A stretch of DNA of 9,272 nucleotides from the NCBI GenBank assembly GCA_023456995.1, contig JAEWNU010000129.1, positions 1 to 9,272 on the forward strand, read 5' to 3'. Position 1 is the first letter of the stretch. Each line of letters starts with the position of its first letter. The DNA comes from Bacillota bacterium (GTDB lineage Bacteria > Bacillota > Clostridia > Oscillospirales > Ruminococcaceae). Of the stretch, positions 1 to 5,554 are shown piece by piece. Position numbers and translations under genes: made by a program. Below the pieces are notes generated by a model. The model saw only the letters and a list, made by a program, of their open reading frames with translations. It had not been told where the DNA came from and made no database searches.

Positions 1-19
1 CTTTAAAGGTTTGTTTCAT
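1..19 (-). CDS. 5' end of an unidentified gene leaving the window
   Basis: Only six codons are visible (ATG at 19-17, reading MKQTFK), so no function can be assigned. The start is supported by context: a G-rich Shine-Dalgarno-like stretch (GGGGAGGGG, 33-25) ends five bases before the ATG, and a well-formed promoter lies at 86-58. Downstream of cysK's terminator, it would be an independent transcription unit in the same direction as cysK. The frame cannot be tested for length, so this is an inference from the start signals. Confidence 0.45.
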
Positions 20-45
20 ATTAACCCCTCCCCACCCCCCTGGGG
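20..45 (-). promoter_or_regulatory. G-rich leader with ribosome site
   Basis: Read on the minus strand, the leader of the gene starting at 19 is CCCC-A-GGGGGG-T-GGGG-A-GGGG followed by TTAAT and ATG. The last G runs act as the probable ribosome site. The CCCC can pair with a downstream GGGG run, and the G runs separated by single bases could stack. Either structure would hide the ribosome site; this is inference from base composition. Confidence 0.4.
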
Positions 46-57
46 TATTTTTACAAT

Positions 58-86
58 AGTATATCATTTTGCTCCACAAACCACAA
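58..86 (-). promoter_or_regulatory. Promoter for the gene at the left edge
   Basis: On the minus strand, TTGTGG (86-81) and TATACT (63-58) are separated by exactly 17 bases, a good sigma-A arrangement with a 5/6 match at the -10. The predicted transcript start, near 51, gives a leader of about 30 nt before the ATG at 19. Confidence 0.6.
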
Positions 87-112
87 GCCCTTTTAATTGT
101 TTTATTTAAAAC

Positions 113-146
113 AAAAACACCTGTGAATTTAAATATCACAGGTGTT
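113..146 (-). terminator. Rho-independent terminator of cysK
   Basis: A perfect 11-bp inverted repeat (AACACCTGTGA at 116-126, TCACAGGTGTT at 136-146) with a 9-base A/T loop. In the minus-strand transcript it is followed by TTTTTGTTTT. The tract lies only on the minus side, so it terminates leftward transcription from cysK, about 55 bases past its stop codon, and shields the next promoter at 86-58. Confidence 0.85.
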
Positions 147-200
147 CAACTGGCTAAATTAAGATTTTGCAGATAAAATTTCAGTGCAACTAAGATGGCT

Positions 201-1130
201 TTATTGGAACACCTCGGTAGAAAGGTAACGTTCGCCGGTATCGGGTAAGACTACTGTTATCATTTTGCCGCTGTACTCAGGCCGCTGCGCAACTAAGAGT
301 GCCGCCGCCAACGCCGCCCCGCTTGAAATGCCAACTAACAGTCCCTCAGTGCGCGCTACCGCCCTCGTGGCAGAAAACGCAGCAGCGTCAGTTATTGATA
401 TTATCTCGTCATAAACATCGCGGTCAAGAACCTCTGGAATGAAGTTAGCGCCAATGCCCTGAATCTGATGTGACCCTGCATAACCTTTGCTCAGCAGAGG
501 AGAGGCCGACGGTTCCACGCCAATGACCTGTATATTCGGATTTTTCTCTTTTAGATAGCGTCCGGCACCGCTGAGCGTACCGCCTGTACCAAAAGTAGCA
601 ATAAAAACCGATGCCGCACCGTTGGTATCCTCCCAAATCTCGGGGCCAGTCGTTTCGTAGTGCACCTGTGAATTGGCCAGATTCTCAAACTGACTGGGAA
701 TAAAGCTGTTTGGCAGCTGGTCCGCAAGTTTTTTTGCCTTTTCAACCGCGCCAGCCATACCCTTTATGCCTTCTGTTAGAATAATTTCAGCCCCATAGGC
801 CGCCAAAAGCCTTCTTCGCTCTATACTCATGGTATCCGGCATGGTTAACACCACCCTATACCCTTTAACGGCTGCCACCATTGCCAACCCTATGCCGGTA
901 TTGCCACTTGTAGGCTCAATGATAACCGCGCCAGGTTCAAGTAGCCCTTTTCGCTCGGCATCTTCAATCATAGCAAGGCCGATACGGTCTTTGGCGCTTC
1001 CGCCCGGATTAAAACTTTCCAATTTAGCTACAATTTGAGCAGTTAAACCATGTTTCTTTTCAAAAGCGGATAGCCGGATCATCGGCGTCCCGCCAATTAA
1101 CCCAATTACGTTTTCAGCAATCTTAGTCAT
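201..1130 (-). CDS. cysK: Cysteine synthase A (O-acetylserine sulfhydrylase)
   Basis: A cytoplasmic PLP enzyme that makes L-cysteine from O-acetyl-L-serine and sulfide, the last step of cysteine synthesis. The 309-residue length is normal for the family. Visible motifs are the PLP-lysine segment NPGGSAKDR (Lys47), the substrate loop PTSGNTG (residues 73-79), the phosphate-binding GTGGTLSG (about 181-188), and the C-terminal PDTGERYLST. Many homologues read SVKDR where this one has SAKDR, a mild variation. The ATG at 1130 is preceded by GAGGTAAAGCG, a good ribosome site. The gene is monocistronic: it has its own promoter (1200-1172) and terminator (146-113). It could be the closely related CysM, but the overall motif set fits CysK better. 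No cysteine T-box is visible in the short leader, so control is probably at the promoter. Confidence 0.95.
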   Translation of the reverse strand: MTKIAENVIGLIGGTPMIRLSAFEKKHGLTAQIVAKLESFNPGGSAKDRIGLAMIEDAERKGLLEPGAVIIEPTSGNTGIGLAMVAAVKGYRVVLTMPDTMSIERRRLLAAYGAEIILTEGIKGMAGAVEKAKKLADQLPNSFIPSQFENLANSQVHYETTGPEIWEDTNGAASVFIATFGTGGTLSGAGRYLKEKNPNIQVIGVEPSASPLLSKGYAGSHQIQGIGANFIPEVLDRDVYDEIISITDAAAFSATRAVARTEGLLVGISSGAALAAALLVAQRPEYSGKMITVVLPDTGERYLSTEVFQ

Positions 1131-1171
1131 CGCTTTACCTCGTTTCTGTGTGCTTGCCTTATAGTGTTTTC

Positions 1172-1200
1172 AGTATGCGCATTTGACTCACGTTTGTCAA
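1172..1200 (-). promoter_or_regulatory. cysK promoter
   Basis: On the minus strand a perfect -35 TTGACA (1200-1195) is followed after 17 bases by CATACT (1177-1172, 4/6 match). The predicted start is near 1165, giving a leader of about 35 nt. It lies back to back with the promoter region of the HD-domain gene. Confidence 0.6.
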
Positions 1201-1215
1201 TAAAACCGTTTGACT
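1182..1215. promoter_or_regulatory. Candidate operator with repeated TTGAC half-sites
   Basis: TTTGACT occurs at 1182-1188 and again at 1209-1215. Between them GTCAA (1196-1200) is the inverted copy, so TTGAC-N8-GTCAA forms a perfect dyad overlapping the cysK -35, followed by a GTCAA-N9-TTGAC pair. Such half-site clusters in a divergent intergenic region often bind a repressor or activator. Part of the repetition is explained by the -35 hexamers themselves. Confidence 0.3.
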
Positions 1216-1241
1216 TTATGATTTTAAAGGTCTAAAATAAG

Positions 1242-1247
1242 TATAAT
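1242..1247 (+). promoter_or_regulatory. Candidate -10 box for the HD-domain gene
   Basis: A consensus TATAAT stands 27 bases before the ATG at 1274. No good -35 lies 16-18 bases upstream; the nearest TTGACT (1210-1215) is 26 bases away. The promoter may therefore need an activator, or this may be a chance match in A/T-rich DNA. Confidence 0.35.
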
Positions 1248-1273
1248 TGTCAAAATAAAGGAGCCTAATTTAT

Positions 1274-1840
1274 ATGACACGTGAACAAGCTTGGCGTCTT
1301 TTGACGCAATACAACAAAGAGCCTTTTCACCTTAAGCACGCTGTGACGCTCGAAGGGGTTATGCGTTATTTCGCTATCCAACTTGGGCACCCTGACGAGG
1401 CGGATTTATGGGCTATGGTCGGCTTGCTGCATGACCTTGATTTTGAACAATTTCCTGCGTCTCATTGTGTAAAGCAGCAACAGTTGATGAAGGACTCCGG
1501 TGTCGATGAAATTATTATACGCGCTACCGCAAGCCATGGTTGGCCGCGCTCGGTGGATATTGAGCCGGTAAGTCAGATGGAAAAAGTGCTTTACGCCACC
1601 GATGAGTTAACCGGTCTGATTGGCGCTGTTTCACTGATGCGTCCCTCTAAAAGTGTACAAGACTTAGAGCTAAAATCGGTTAAAAAGAAATTTAAGACCC
1701 CAGCGTTTGCAGCCGGATGCTCCCGCGAAGTCATCGAAAAAGGAGCTGAAATGCTTGGCTGGGAGCTCGATGAATTAATCTCTCAAACTATTTTAGCTAT
1801 GAGAACCTGTGAAGAAGAAGCTAATCAATTTAACGTTTAA
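1274..1840 (+). CDS. HD-domain phosphohydrolase family protein
   Basis: A soluble 188-residue protein of the HD superfamily of metal-dependent phosphohydrolases. The expected metal-ligand pattern is present in order: His22 (LKHAVTLEG), His53-Asp54 (LLHDLDFE), His88 (ASHGW) and Asp110 (YATDELTG). Standalone HD proteins of this size are common in clostridia and usually annotated simply as hydrolases; the substrate (nucleotide, cyclic nucleotide or other phosphoester) cannot be read from sequence. The ATG is preceded by AAAGGAG (1257-1263) at a 10-base spacing. The gene is alone between a divergent cysK and its own terminator, so it is probably monocistronic. Family assignment is secure; exact function is unknown. 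Confidence 0.85.
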   Translation: MTREQAWRLLTQYNKEPFHLKHAVTLEGVMRYFAIQLGHPDEADLWAMVGLLHDLDFEQFPASHCVKQQQLMKDSGVDEIIIRATASHGWPRSVDIEPVSQMEKVLYATDELTGLIGAVSLMRPSKSVQDLELKSVKKKFKTPAFAAGCSREVIEKGAEMLGWELDELISQTILAMRTCEEEANQFNV

Positions 1841-1859
1841 AACTAGCATTATTATTGCA

Positions 1860-1896
1860 AAAGCGGCAAAGGACTACCTTTGCCGCTTTATTATTC
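1860..1896 (+). terminator. Terminator of the HD-domain gene
   Basis: A 13-bp stem (arms 1860-1872 and 1877-1889, core AGCGGCAAAGG) closes on a 4-base ACTA loop and is followed by TATTATTCTCATT. The stem is strong and G/C rich; the T tract is interrupted but adequate. It begins 19 bases after the stop codon. Confidence 0.8.
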
Positions 1897-2088
1897 TCAT
1901 TGTCTCACACACTTTTATTTCGACATTTTTCATTCTTATTCTACAAAATAACCTTGAATTGTGAACGAACAAAACAACTTTTTCTATAATTTTTGTGAAA
2001 CAACGCAATATTATACAATGGTTCAAAATGTTATAATTATTAATGATTTATTTGAATAAGAAGAATTATTTATGAAAGGAAGACTACT
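1897..2088 (+). promoter_or_regulatory. AT-rich control region of the LuxR-type gene
   Basis: About 190 bases without a gene. Two consensus -10 boxes (TATAAT at 1985-1990 and 2032-2037) and a TACAAT (2014-2019) are seen, but none has a convincing -35 at 17 bases. TTGTGAA occurs at 1959-1965 and 1993-1999, 34 bases apart; the second copy lies in a perfect small dyad, TTGT-GAA-ACAA (1993-2003). An activator-dependent promoter would fit this picture. Just before the gene, ATGAAAGGAAGACTACTTTGA (2072-2092) is a six-codon reading frame whose stop overlaps the TTG start. Confidence 0.4.
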
Positions 2089-3300
2089 TTGAAGAACACC
2101 TCTCCCCTATATGAATGCATTTTCACCGCAAACGAGGAAGAGTCTTGTTTGGTGTTGAGCAGTGTAACAGAAGCATTCTGTCGCGTGGTAGACATCAGGC
2201 CAAATTCGATAGGTTCACCACTTGAAAAAATAGTTCCTGAGAAAACCGCAGTCTGGATATATCAAGCCTTTTCTTATATTAGGGACGGTAATGAGACCCT
2301 CCGGGACCTACGAGAAATAAAGGACAGTTTTTGGTGCTATTCTCTTGCCTATAACAGACCTTTGCTGACAATTTCCCTGATACCTATCTGGGACGCAGAC
2401 GAAACAAATCACAACACCTATAGCGTAAATAATCTTGTCAATATGCCGCTAAACAAGTTTAAAGCATCTTTTTATGATTCGATTTTAATAAATTGTAACG
2501 AAGACAACTATAAAATAGCAAGCATTAGCCCGTCCCTTTCCCAGATGTTAGGGATAAACATTGGTGAGACTATTGATCCGATATTTCCTCGCATGCGCAG
2601 CCTTTGTACTGACAAGCTAATAAAGCGTTCCATGGAACTTAATAAAGTTTCTTTTTTTCTAGATGTTTATGAGCATAACAAAACAACTTCGTATCTGCTG
2701 ATCACACTAGTACCATTAAATCACTATAGCCGGTTTATGCTTATTGGAATCCACAAACTGGGAACACAAGACTATTACCAGATAATGAAATCCATCAACA
2801 CAAGCCCCCAGCAGGTCTGCGAGGCAGGAAATATCGGTGTGGCGGTTGTAGAAACGAATAACTGTAAATACAAAAGGATAATAAATGCAAATAATTGTTT
2901 TAACCGTCTAGTTTATTCGCATGAGGATTTAGAATTTCTAAAAACGAAGGTTGTTCCGGCTTGTTGCGATAAACAGAGCATTCTTACCGTTTCACACCAC
3001 CTAATCAATCTCAACTGCCTGATTGCCGCTATCCCAACGCTTAACTCGAACCAAATATTTTTGTTTATCATACCCGAAACGGGGCCTCAGCCTTCCATAC
3101 AGAGTCTGGCGAACCGGCTTACCAAACGAGAATTTGAAATTGCTTGTCATATCGTCAACGGAAATTCCATTAAAGGCATCTCGGTTGATTGTGGAATCTC
3201 CGAAGGCACTGTAAAGAAAAATCTTTCAAATATTTATAGTAAACTTCAAATCAACAATCGAGTTGATCTGGTTCGCCTGATTTTTTCTAGTGGCAGTTAA
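2089..3300 (+). CDS. Orphan LuxR-type transcriptional regulator with PAS-like sensory segments
   Basis: A 403-residue DNA-binding regulator. The C-terminus (about 344-400) is a typical GerE/LuxR helix-turn-helix: LTKREFEIACHIVNG, then GISEGTVKKNLSNIYSKL, then NNRVDLVRL. The first 330 residues contain no receiver domain and no P-loop. They look like three successive PAS-like alpha/beta units (roughly 8-102, 126-223, 243-330), each ending in hydrophobic beta strands such as LLTISLIPI, YLLITLVPL and IFLFIIPE. The PAS call is by eye only. No membrane segment is evident, so it probably senses a cytoplasmic ligand or a partner protein. It contains 14 cysteines, including a CC pair near 292. The start is TTG at 2089 with AAAGGA eight bases upstream; an in-frame stop at 2053 rules out a much longer form. 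It ends tail to tail with the DUF6514 gene, overlapping it by 4 bp. Its A/T content is higher than in the flanking metabolic genes. Confidence 0.85.
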   Translation: MKNTSPLYECIFTANEEESCLVLSSVTEAFCRVVDIRPNSIGSPLEKIVPEKTAVWIYQAFSYIRDGNETLRDLREIKDSFWCYSLAYNRPLLTISLIPIWDADETNHNTYSVNNLVNMPLNKFKASFYDSILINCNEDNYKIASISPSLSQMLGINIGETIDPIFPRMRSLCTDKLIKRSMELNKVSFFLDVYEHNKTTSYLLITLVPLNHYSRFMLIGIHKLGTQDYYQIMKSINTSPQQVCEAGNIGVAVVETNNCKYKRIINANNCFNRLVYSHEDLEFLKTKVVPACCDKQSILTVSHHLINLNCLIAAIPTLNSNQIFLFIIPETGPQPSIQSLANRLTKREFEIACHIVNGNSIKGISVDCGISEGTVKKNLSNIYSKLQINNRVDLVRLIFSSGS

Positions 3301-3530
3301 CTTATTGCGTCCACTACGATATCTTTCAAATGAACAAGATGTACATCATGACGCCTGAGCCGCTCACAGAGGGCCTCGACAAACTTTTTGTCTGAAGAGA
3401 TATCTTCGATGCAGCAGACCGAGTCACTGCATTTGTTACCCTCTTCATATGCTCTCAGGCCAAATACGCTACACGATCCAAAATCCTCAATGAATCTCTC
3501 CGAACATACAATTTCATAGCAGATGATCAT
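3297..3530 (-). CDS. DUF6514 family protein, cysteine-rich
   Basis: A small protein (77 residues from the ATG at 3530) that resembles DUF6514, a clostridial family of unknown function. The shared pattern is a Y-E-I opening, a central G-L/I strand, then CIEDISSDKKFVEALCERL and the C-terminal HLVHLKDIVVDAI (usual form: SPxHLxDVVEDFL). Seven cysteines are present (residues 4, 9, 20, 34, 39, 40, 55), many for its length. This start has AGGGGAG nine bases upstream and gives the whole family domain, so it is preferred. The same frame stays open upstream to a GTG at 3872, giving a possible 191-residue form. The stop shares the GTTAAC palindrome with the stop of the convergent LuxR-type gene, with no terminator between them, so read-through from either side would make antisense RNA. 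Confidence 0.7.
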   Translation of the reverse strand: MIICYEIVCSERFIEDFGSCSVFGLRAYEEGNKCSDSVCCIEDISSDKKFVEALCERLRRHDVHLVHLKDIVVDAIS

Positions 3531-3872
3531 TTTGCTACACTCCCCTTTATTCTTGGATACATGATCATGATAACAGAGTTTTAGCAAAATTATCCATACT
3601 AAAAAAGTTGGGTTGTTTGACTGTTTCGCCAATATTGAGTTTAGTTTTGTGCAAGAAGAATAACCGCACAAAATATTTGCATGAATAATTAAAAATGAGT
3701 ATTCTAGGTGATTTTCAAGTGTCATGAAGCTATTTTTATCCATTTTAAGGATTGATTTCAGAGTATATAAAAAAAGTTTTTTGACGGAATTTTTTATCGC
3801 AATATATTTGCATGTATACATTATTTTCGATTCATAATCTTGGAGATTTCGTTTTTCACAACCGATTACCAC
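3531..3872 (-). other. Long in-frame open extension or leader of the DUF6514 gene
   Basis: This A/T-rich stretch contains no stop for 114 codons in the DUF6514 frame, which is unlikely by chance in such DNA. It could encode an N-terminal domain starting at GTG 3872, but the nearest AAGG (3891-3888) is 15 bases away. At the best spacing from that site sits an ATG (3877) that encodes only MLW before a stop. The translated segment is basic, helical-looking and has no recognised motif. Alternatively it is a long untranslated leader. In the transcript, ATTTTGCTA (3590-3582) can pair with TAGCAAAAT (3537-3529), which includes the AT of the start codon at 3530. A CATGATCATG palindrome lies at 3560-3569. 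Confidence 0.4.
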
Positions 3873-3906
3873 AACATGATCGCTAGACCTTATCCTTTAT
3901 ATAGTG

Positions 3907-3936
3907 ATTATAACACATCAACAAATGTATTATAAT
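3907..3936. promoter_or_regulatory. Symmetric divergent promoter
   Basis: ATTATAA (3907-3913) and TTATAAT (3930-3936) are perfect inverted copies. On the plus strand they give TTATAA (3908-3913), 17 bases, TATAAT (3931-3936), pointing at the DNA glycosylase gene. On the minus strand they give TTATAA (3935-3930), 17 bases, TATAAT (3912-3907), pointing at the DUF6514 gene. Each -10 overlaps the -35 of the other strand, so polymerase could occupy only one direction at a time. The -35 matches are weak (3/6), so promoter activity is inferred. Confidence 0.5.
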
Positions 3937-3985
3937 TTTAATTAAAACTGTTAGAAAAGTCCAAATTTTAAAAAGGTAAACTTTG

Positions 3986-4498
3986 ATGAGTCAAACTGTT
4001 AAACATCCCTTAACACCAATCTATAATGAACGCTCTAAAATTTTAATTCTTGGTACAATGCCTTCCCCAATATCAAGGCAACGGGCCTTTTACTATGCAC
4101 ACCCACAGAATCGTTTTTGGCAAATACTGTTCGCGTTGTTGAGATGCCCGCCAATAGAAGACAATGAAGCCCGTCGAAATTTTTGCCTTTCGCACGGTAT
4201 CGCCCTTTGGGACGTGCTGAAAAGCTGTACCATAGAAGGTGCCAGTGATGCTACCATCAGGGACGCTGTACCTAATGATATTGCGTTGATACTGGAAAAA
4301 GCAAACATCCAGGCGATATTTACCACCGGTCAAACAGCCGGAAAGCTTTATCACCGACTGTGTGAACGCAGTACCGGCAGGCCCGCAATTGTGCTGCCCT
4401 CGCCCAGCGCAGCCAACGCCGCCATGCGTCTTGACACGTTGCTTGAGCGTTATCGAATCCTTTTGCCTTACCTCGATGAACCACCGACCTGTATTTGA
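3986..4498 (+). CDS. DNA-deoxyinosine (hypoxanthine) glycosylase, UDG family 6
   Basis: A cytoplasmic base-excision repair enzyme expected to remove hypoxanthine, the deamination product of adenine, from DNA. The uracil-DNA-glycosylase fold signature of family 6 is seen: ILILGTMPSPISRQ (residues 19-32), then YYAHPQNRFW (36-45), and the C-terminal LPSPSAANA (137-145). From memory, an asparagine in the first region is important for catalysis in this family; Asn42 of HPQNRFW is the candidate here. The 170-residue length is typical. The ATG at 3986 is chosen over the adjoining TTG at 3983 because AAAGG (3972-3976) then stands at 9 bases. Its last 31 bases overlap the 3' end of the convergent sir2 gene. 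It seems monocistronic from the symmetric promoter. A broader G/U mismatch activity cannot be excluded. Confidence 0.85.
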   Translation: MSQTVKHPLTPIYNERSKILILGTMPSPISRQRAFYYAHPQNRFWQILFALLRCPPIEDNEARRNFCLSHGIALWDVLKSCTIEGASDATIRDAVPNDIALILEKANIQAIFTTGQTAGKLYHRLCERSTGRPAIVLPSPSAANAAMRLDTLLERYRILLPYLDEPPTCI

Positions 4499-5196
4499 CT
4501 TAGCACTTCGCCGATGGTCGCGCGGAACACCAACTGGGCGGCGTTATCTAGTTGTGTGGCGTCGCGATTAATCAGCACAATTTTACCGCGGACATAATTG
4601 AGCAACCCCGCCGCCGGATAAACCGCCAGACTCGTCCCGCCCACAATCACCAAATCGGCCATCCGTAGCTCGGTTACCGCACGCTCGACGGTATCGCTGT
4701 CCAGCGCCTCTTCATATAACACAACATCCGGTTTTATTATACCGCCACAGCCACATCTAGGCACACCAGGCCCACGCATCGCATCAATTGCATAAAACTT
4801 ACCGCAGGACATGCAATGGTTGCGCAGCATTGATCCATGCAATTCCAATACGTTTTTGCTGCCGGCAAGCTGGTGCAGCCCGTCGATATTCTGAGTGATG
4901 ACGGCTGAAAGCTTGCCGGCTGCTTCTAATTCTGCCAGCTTAGTGTGTGCTGGATTGGGCGCTATACCGCTATACATCATTTTCGTCTGATAGAACTTAT
5001 AAAAGTCCTCTGTGTGGCGCATAAAAAAGCCATGACTTAAAATAGTCTCAGGCGGATAGTCAAACTGCTGATTATAAAGCCCATCGACGCTGCGAAAATC
5101 CGGAATTCCGCTTTCCGTTGATACACCCGCACCACCAAAAAAAACAATGCTTTGGCTTTCATCAATTAGCTTTTGTAATTCTTGAATGTCATTCAT
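4468..5196 (-). CDS. cobB: NAD-dependent protein deacylase, Sir2 family (sirtuin)
   Basis: Removes acetyl or related acyl groups from protein lysines using NAD+, giving nicotinamide and O-acetyl-ADP-ribose. The 242-residue length is usual for bacterial sirtuins. Motifs in order: GAGVSTESGIPDFR (22-35, NAD binding), TQNIDGLH (101-108), catalytic His120 in ELHGS, a zinc site Cys128-x2-Cys131 with Cys148-x-Cys150, KPDVVLYEE (155-163), GTSLAVYPAAGL (187-198) and LINRD. The start at 5196 lies nine bases after GGGGAGG, which is inside the end of the upstream DUF1653 gene; an ATG five bases nearer the site (5200) meets a stop after two codons. The gap to the DUF1653 stop is only 4 bases, so the two are translationally coupled. 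The 3' end overlaps the convergent DNA glycosylase gene by 31 bp. The target proteins are unknown. Confidence 0.93.
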   Translation of the reverse strand: MNDIQELQKLIDESQSIVFFGGAGVSTESGIPDFRSVDGLYNQQFDYPPETILSHGFFMRHTEDFYKFYQTKMMYSGIAPNPAHTKLAELEAAGKLSAVITQNIDGLHQLAGSKNVLELHGSMLRNHCMSCGKFYAIDAMRGPGVPRCGCGGIIKPDVVLYEEALDSDTVERAVTELRMADLVIVGGTSLAVYPAAGLLNYVRGKIVLINRDATQLDNAAQLVFRATIGEVLSQIQVGGSSR

Positions 5197-5200
5197 GCAT

Positions 5201-5422
5201 CTATTCCTCCCCAATATATATAAAACGCGGCTGTATTTTGCCATCATGCGTGATCATTTCTTGCCACATGGCAGCCGGGCGCACCCAAATGCCACCTTCG
5301 CCATAAAGCGCTTGATATACTACATAAGGCTCCAGTGTCTCGCTGTGCATTGCGATATATAGAACGCGATATTCCATCCCTTTAAAATGTCGGTAGCGTC
5401 CTGTTCGGATAGTTTGTTCCAT
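5201..5422 (-). CDS. DUF1653 family protein
   Basis: A 73-residue soluble protein matching DUF1653 over its whole length: TGRYRHFKGMEYRVL, then AMHSETLEPYVVYQALYG, then GGIWVRPAAMWQE and a final PRF. The biochemical role of this widespread small family is not established as far as I know. The ATG at 5422 is preceded by GGAGG at 8 bases; a longer frame upstream lacks conserved residues and overlaps the promoter. It is the first gene of a two-gene unit with sir2, and its final codons (GEE) contain the sir2 ribosome site. The promoter is at 5478-5451. Confidence 0.88.
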   Translation of the reverse strand: MEQTIRTGRYRHFKGMEYRVLYIAMHSETLEPYVVYQALYGEGGIWVRPAAMWQEMITHDGKIQPRFIYIGEE

Positions 5423-5450
5423 GTCGGTTTCCTCCCATCTTCTTATTCTT

Positions 5451-5478
5451 ACTATAGCACAACCGCCATATTGCACAA
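5451..5478 (-). promoter_or_regulatory. Promoter of the DUF1653-sir2 operon
   Basis: On the minus strand TTGTGC (5478-5473), a 16-base spacer, then TATAGT (5456-5451) preceded by TGC, making an extended -10. The predicted start near 5444 gives a leader of about 22 nt containing the GGGAGG ribosome site. Confidence 0.55.
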
Positions 5479-5502
5479 GGGCTGGTAGCCCCTTCTTCAT
5501 TA

Positions 5503-5511
5503 TGCTATACT
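5503..5511 (+). promoter_or_regulatory. Extended -10 promoter of the alanyl-tRNA editing gene
   Basis: TGCTATACT is a good extended -10 element; the expected -35 position (5483-5488, TGGTAG) is poor, as often seen with extended -10 promoters. The transcript would start near 5518, which argues for translation from the ATG at 5555 rather than at 5519. A small GGGCT-GGT-AGCCC dyad lies between this promoter and the divergent one. Confidence 0.5.
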
Positions 5512-5554
5512 AAAATTTATGAACTTAATCTATGAAACCGGAGTGACCTTTAAA

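Noticed and set aside
1131..1171. T-box or SAM-type riboswitch upstream of cysK
   Set aside because: The leader is about 35 nt, too short, and no conserved T-box sequence is visible.
5197..5247. A longer form of the sirtuin starting at 5247
   Set aside because: It would overlap the DUF1653 coding region; the ATG at 5196 follows a good ribosome site and gives the usual sirtuin N-terminus.
5423..5500. A longer form of the DUF1653 protein starting at 5500
   Set aside because: The added residues are not part of the family and cover the likely promoter; the ATG at 5422 has a strong ribosome site.
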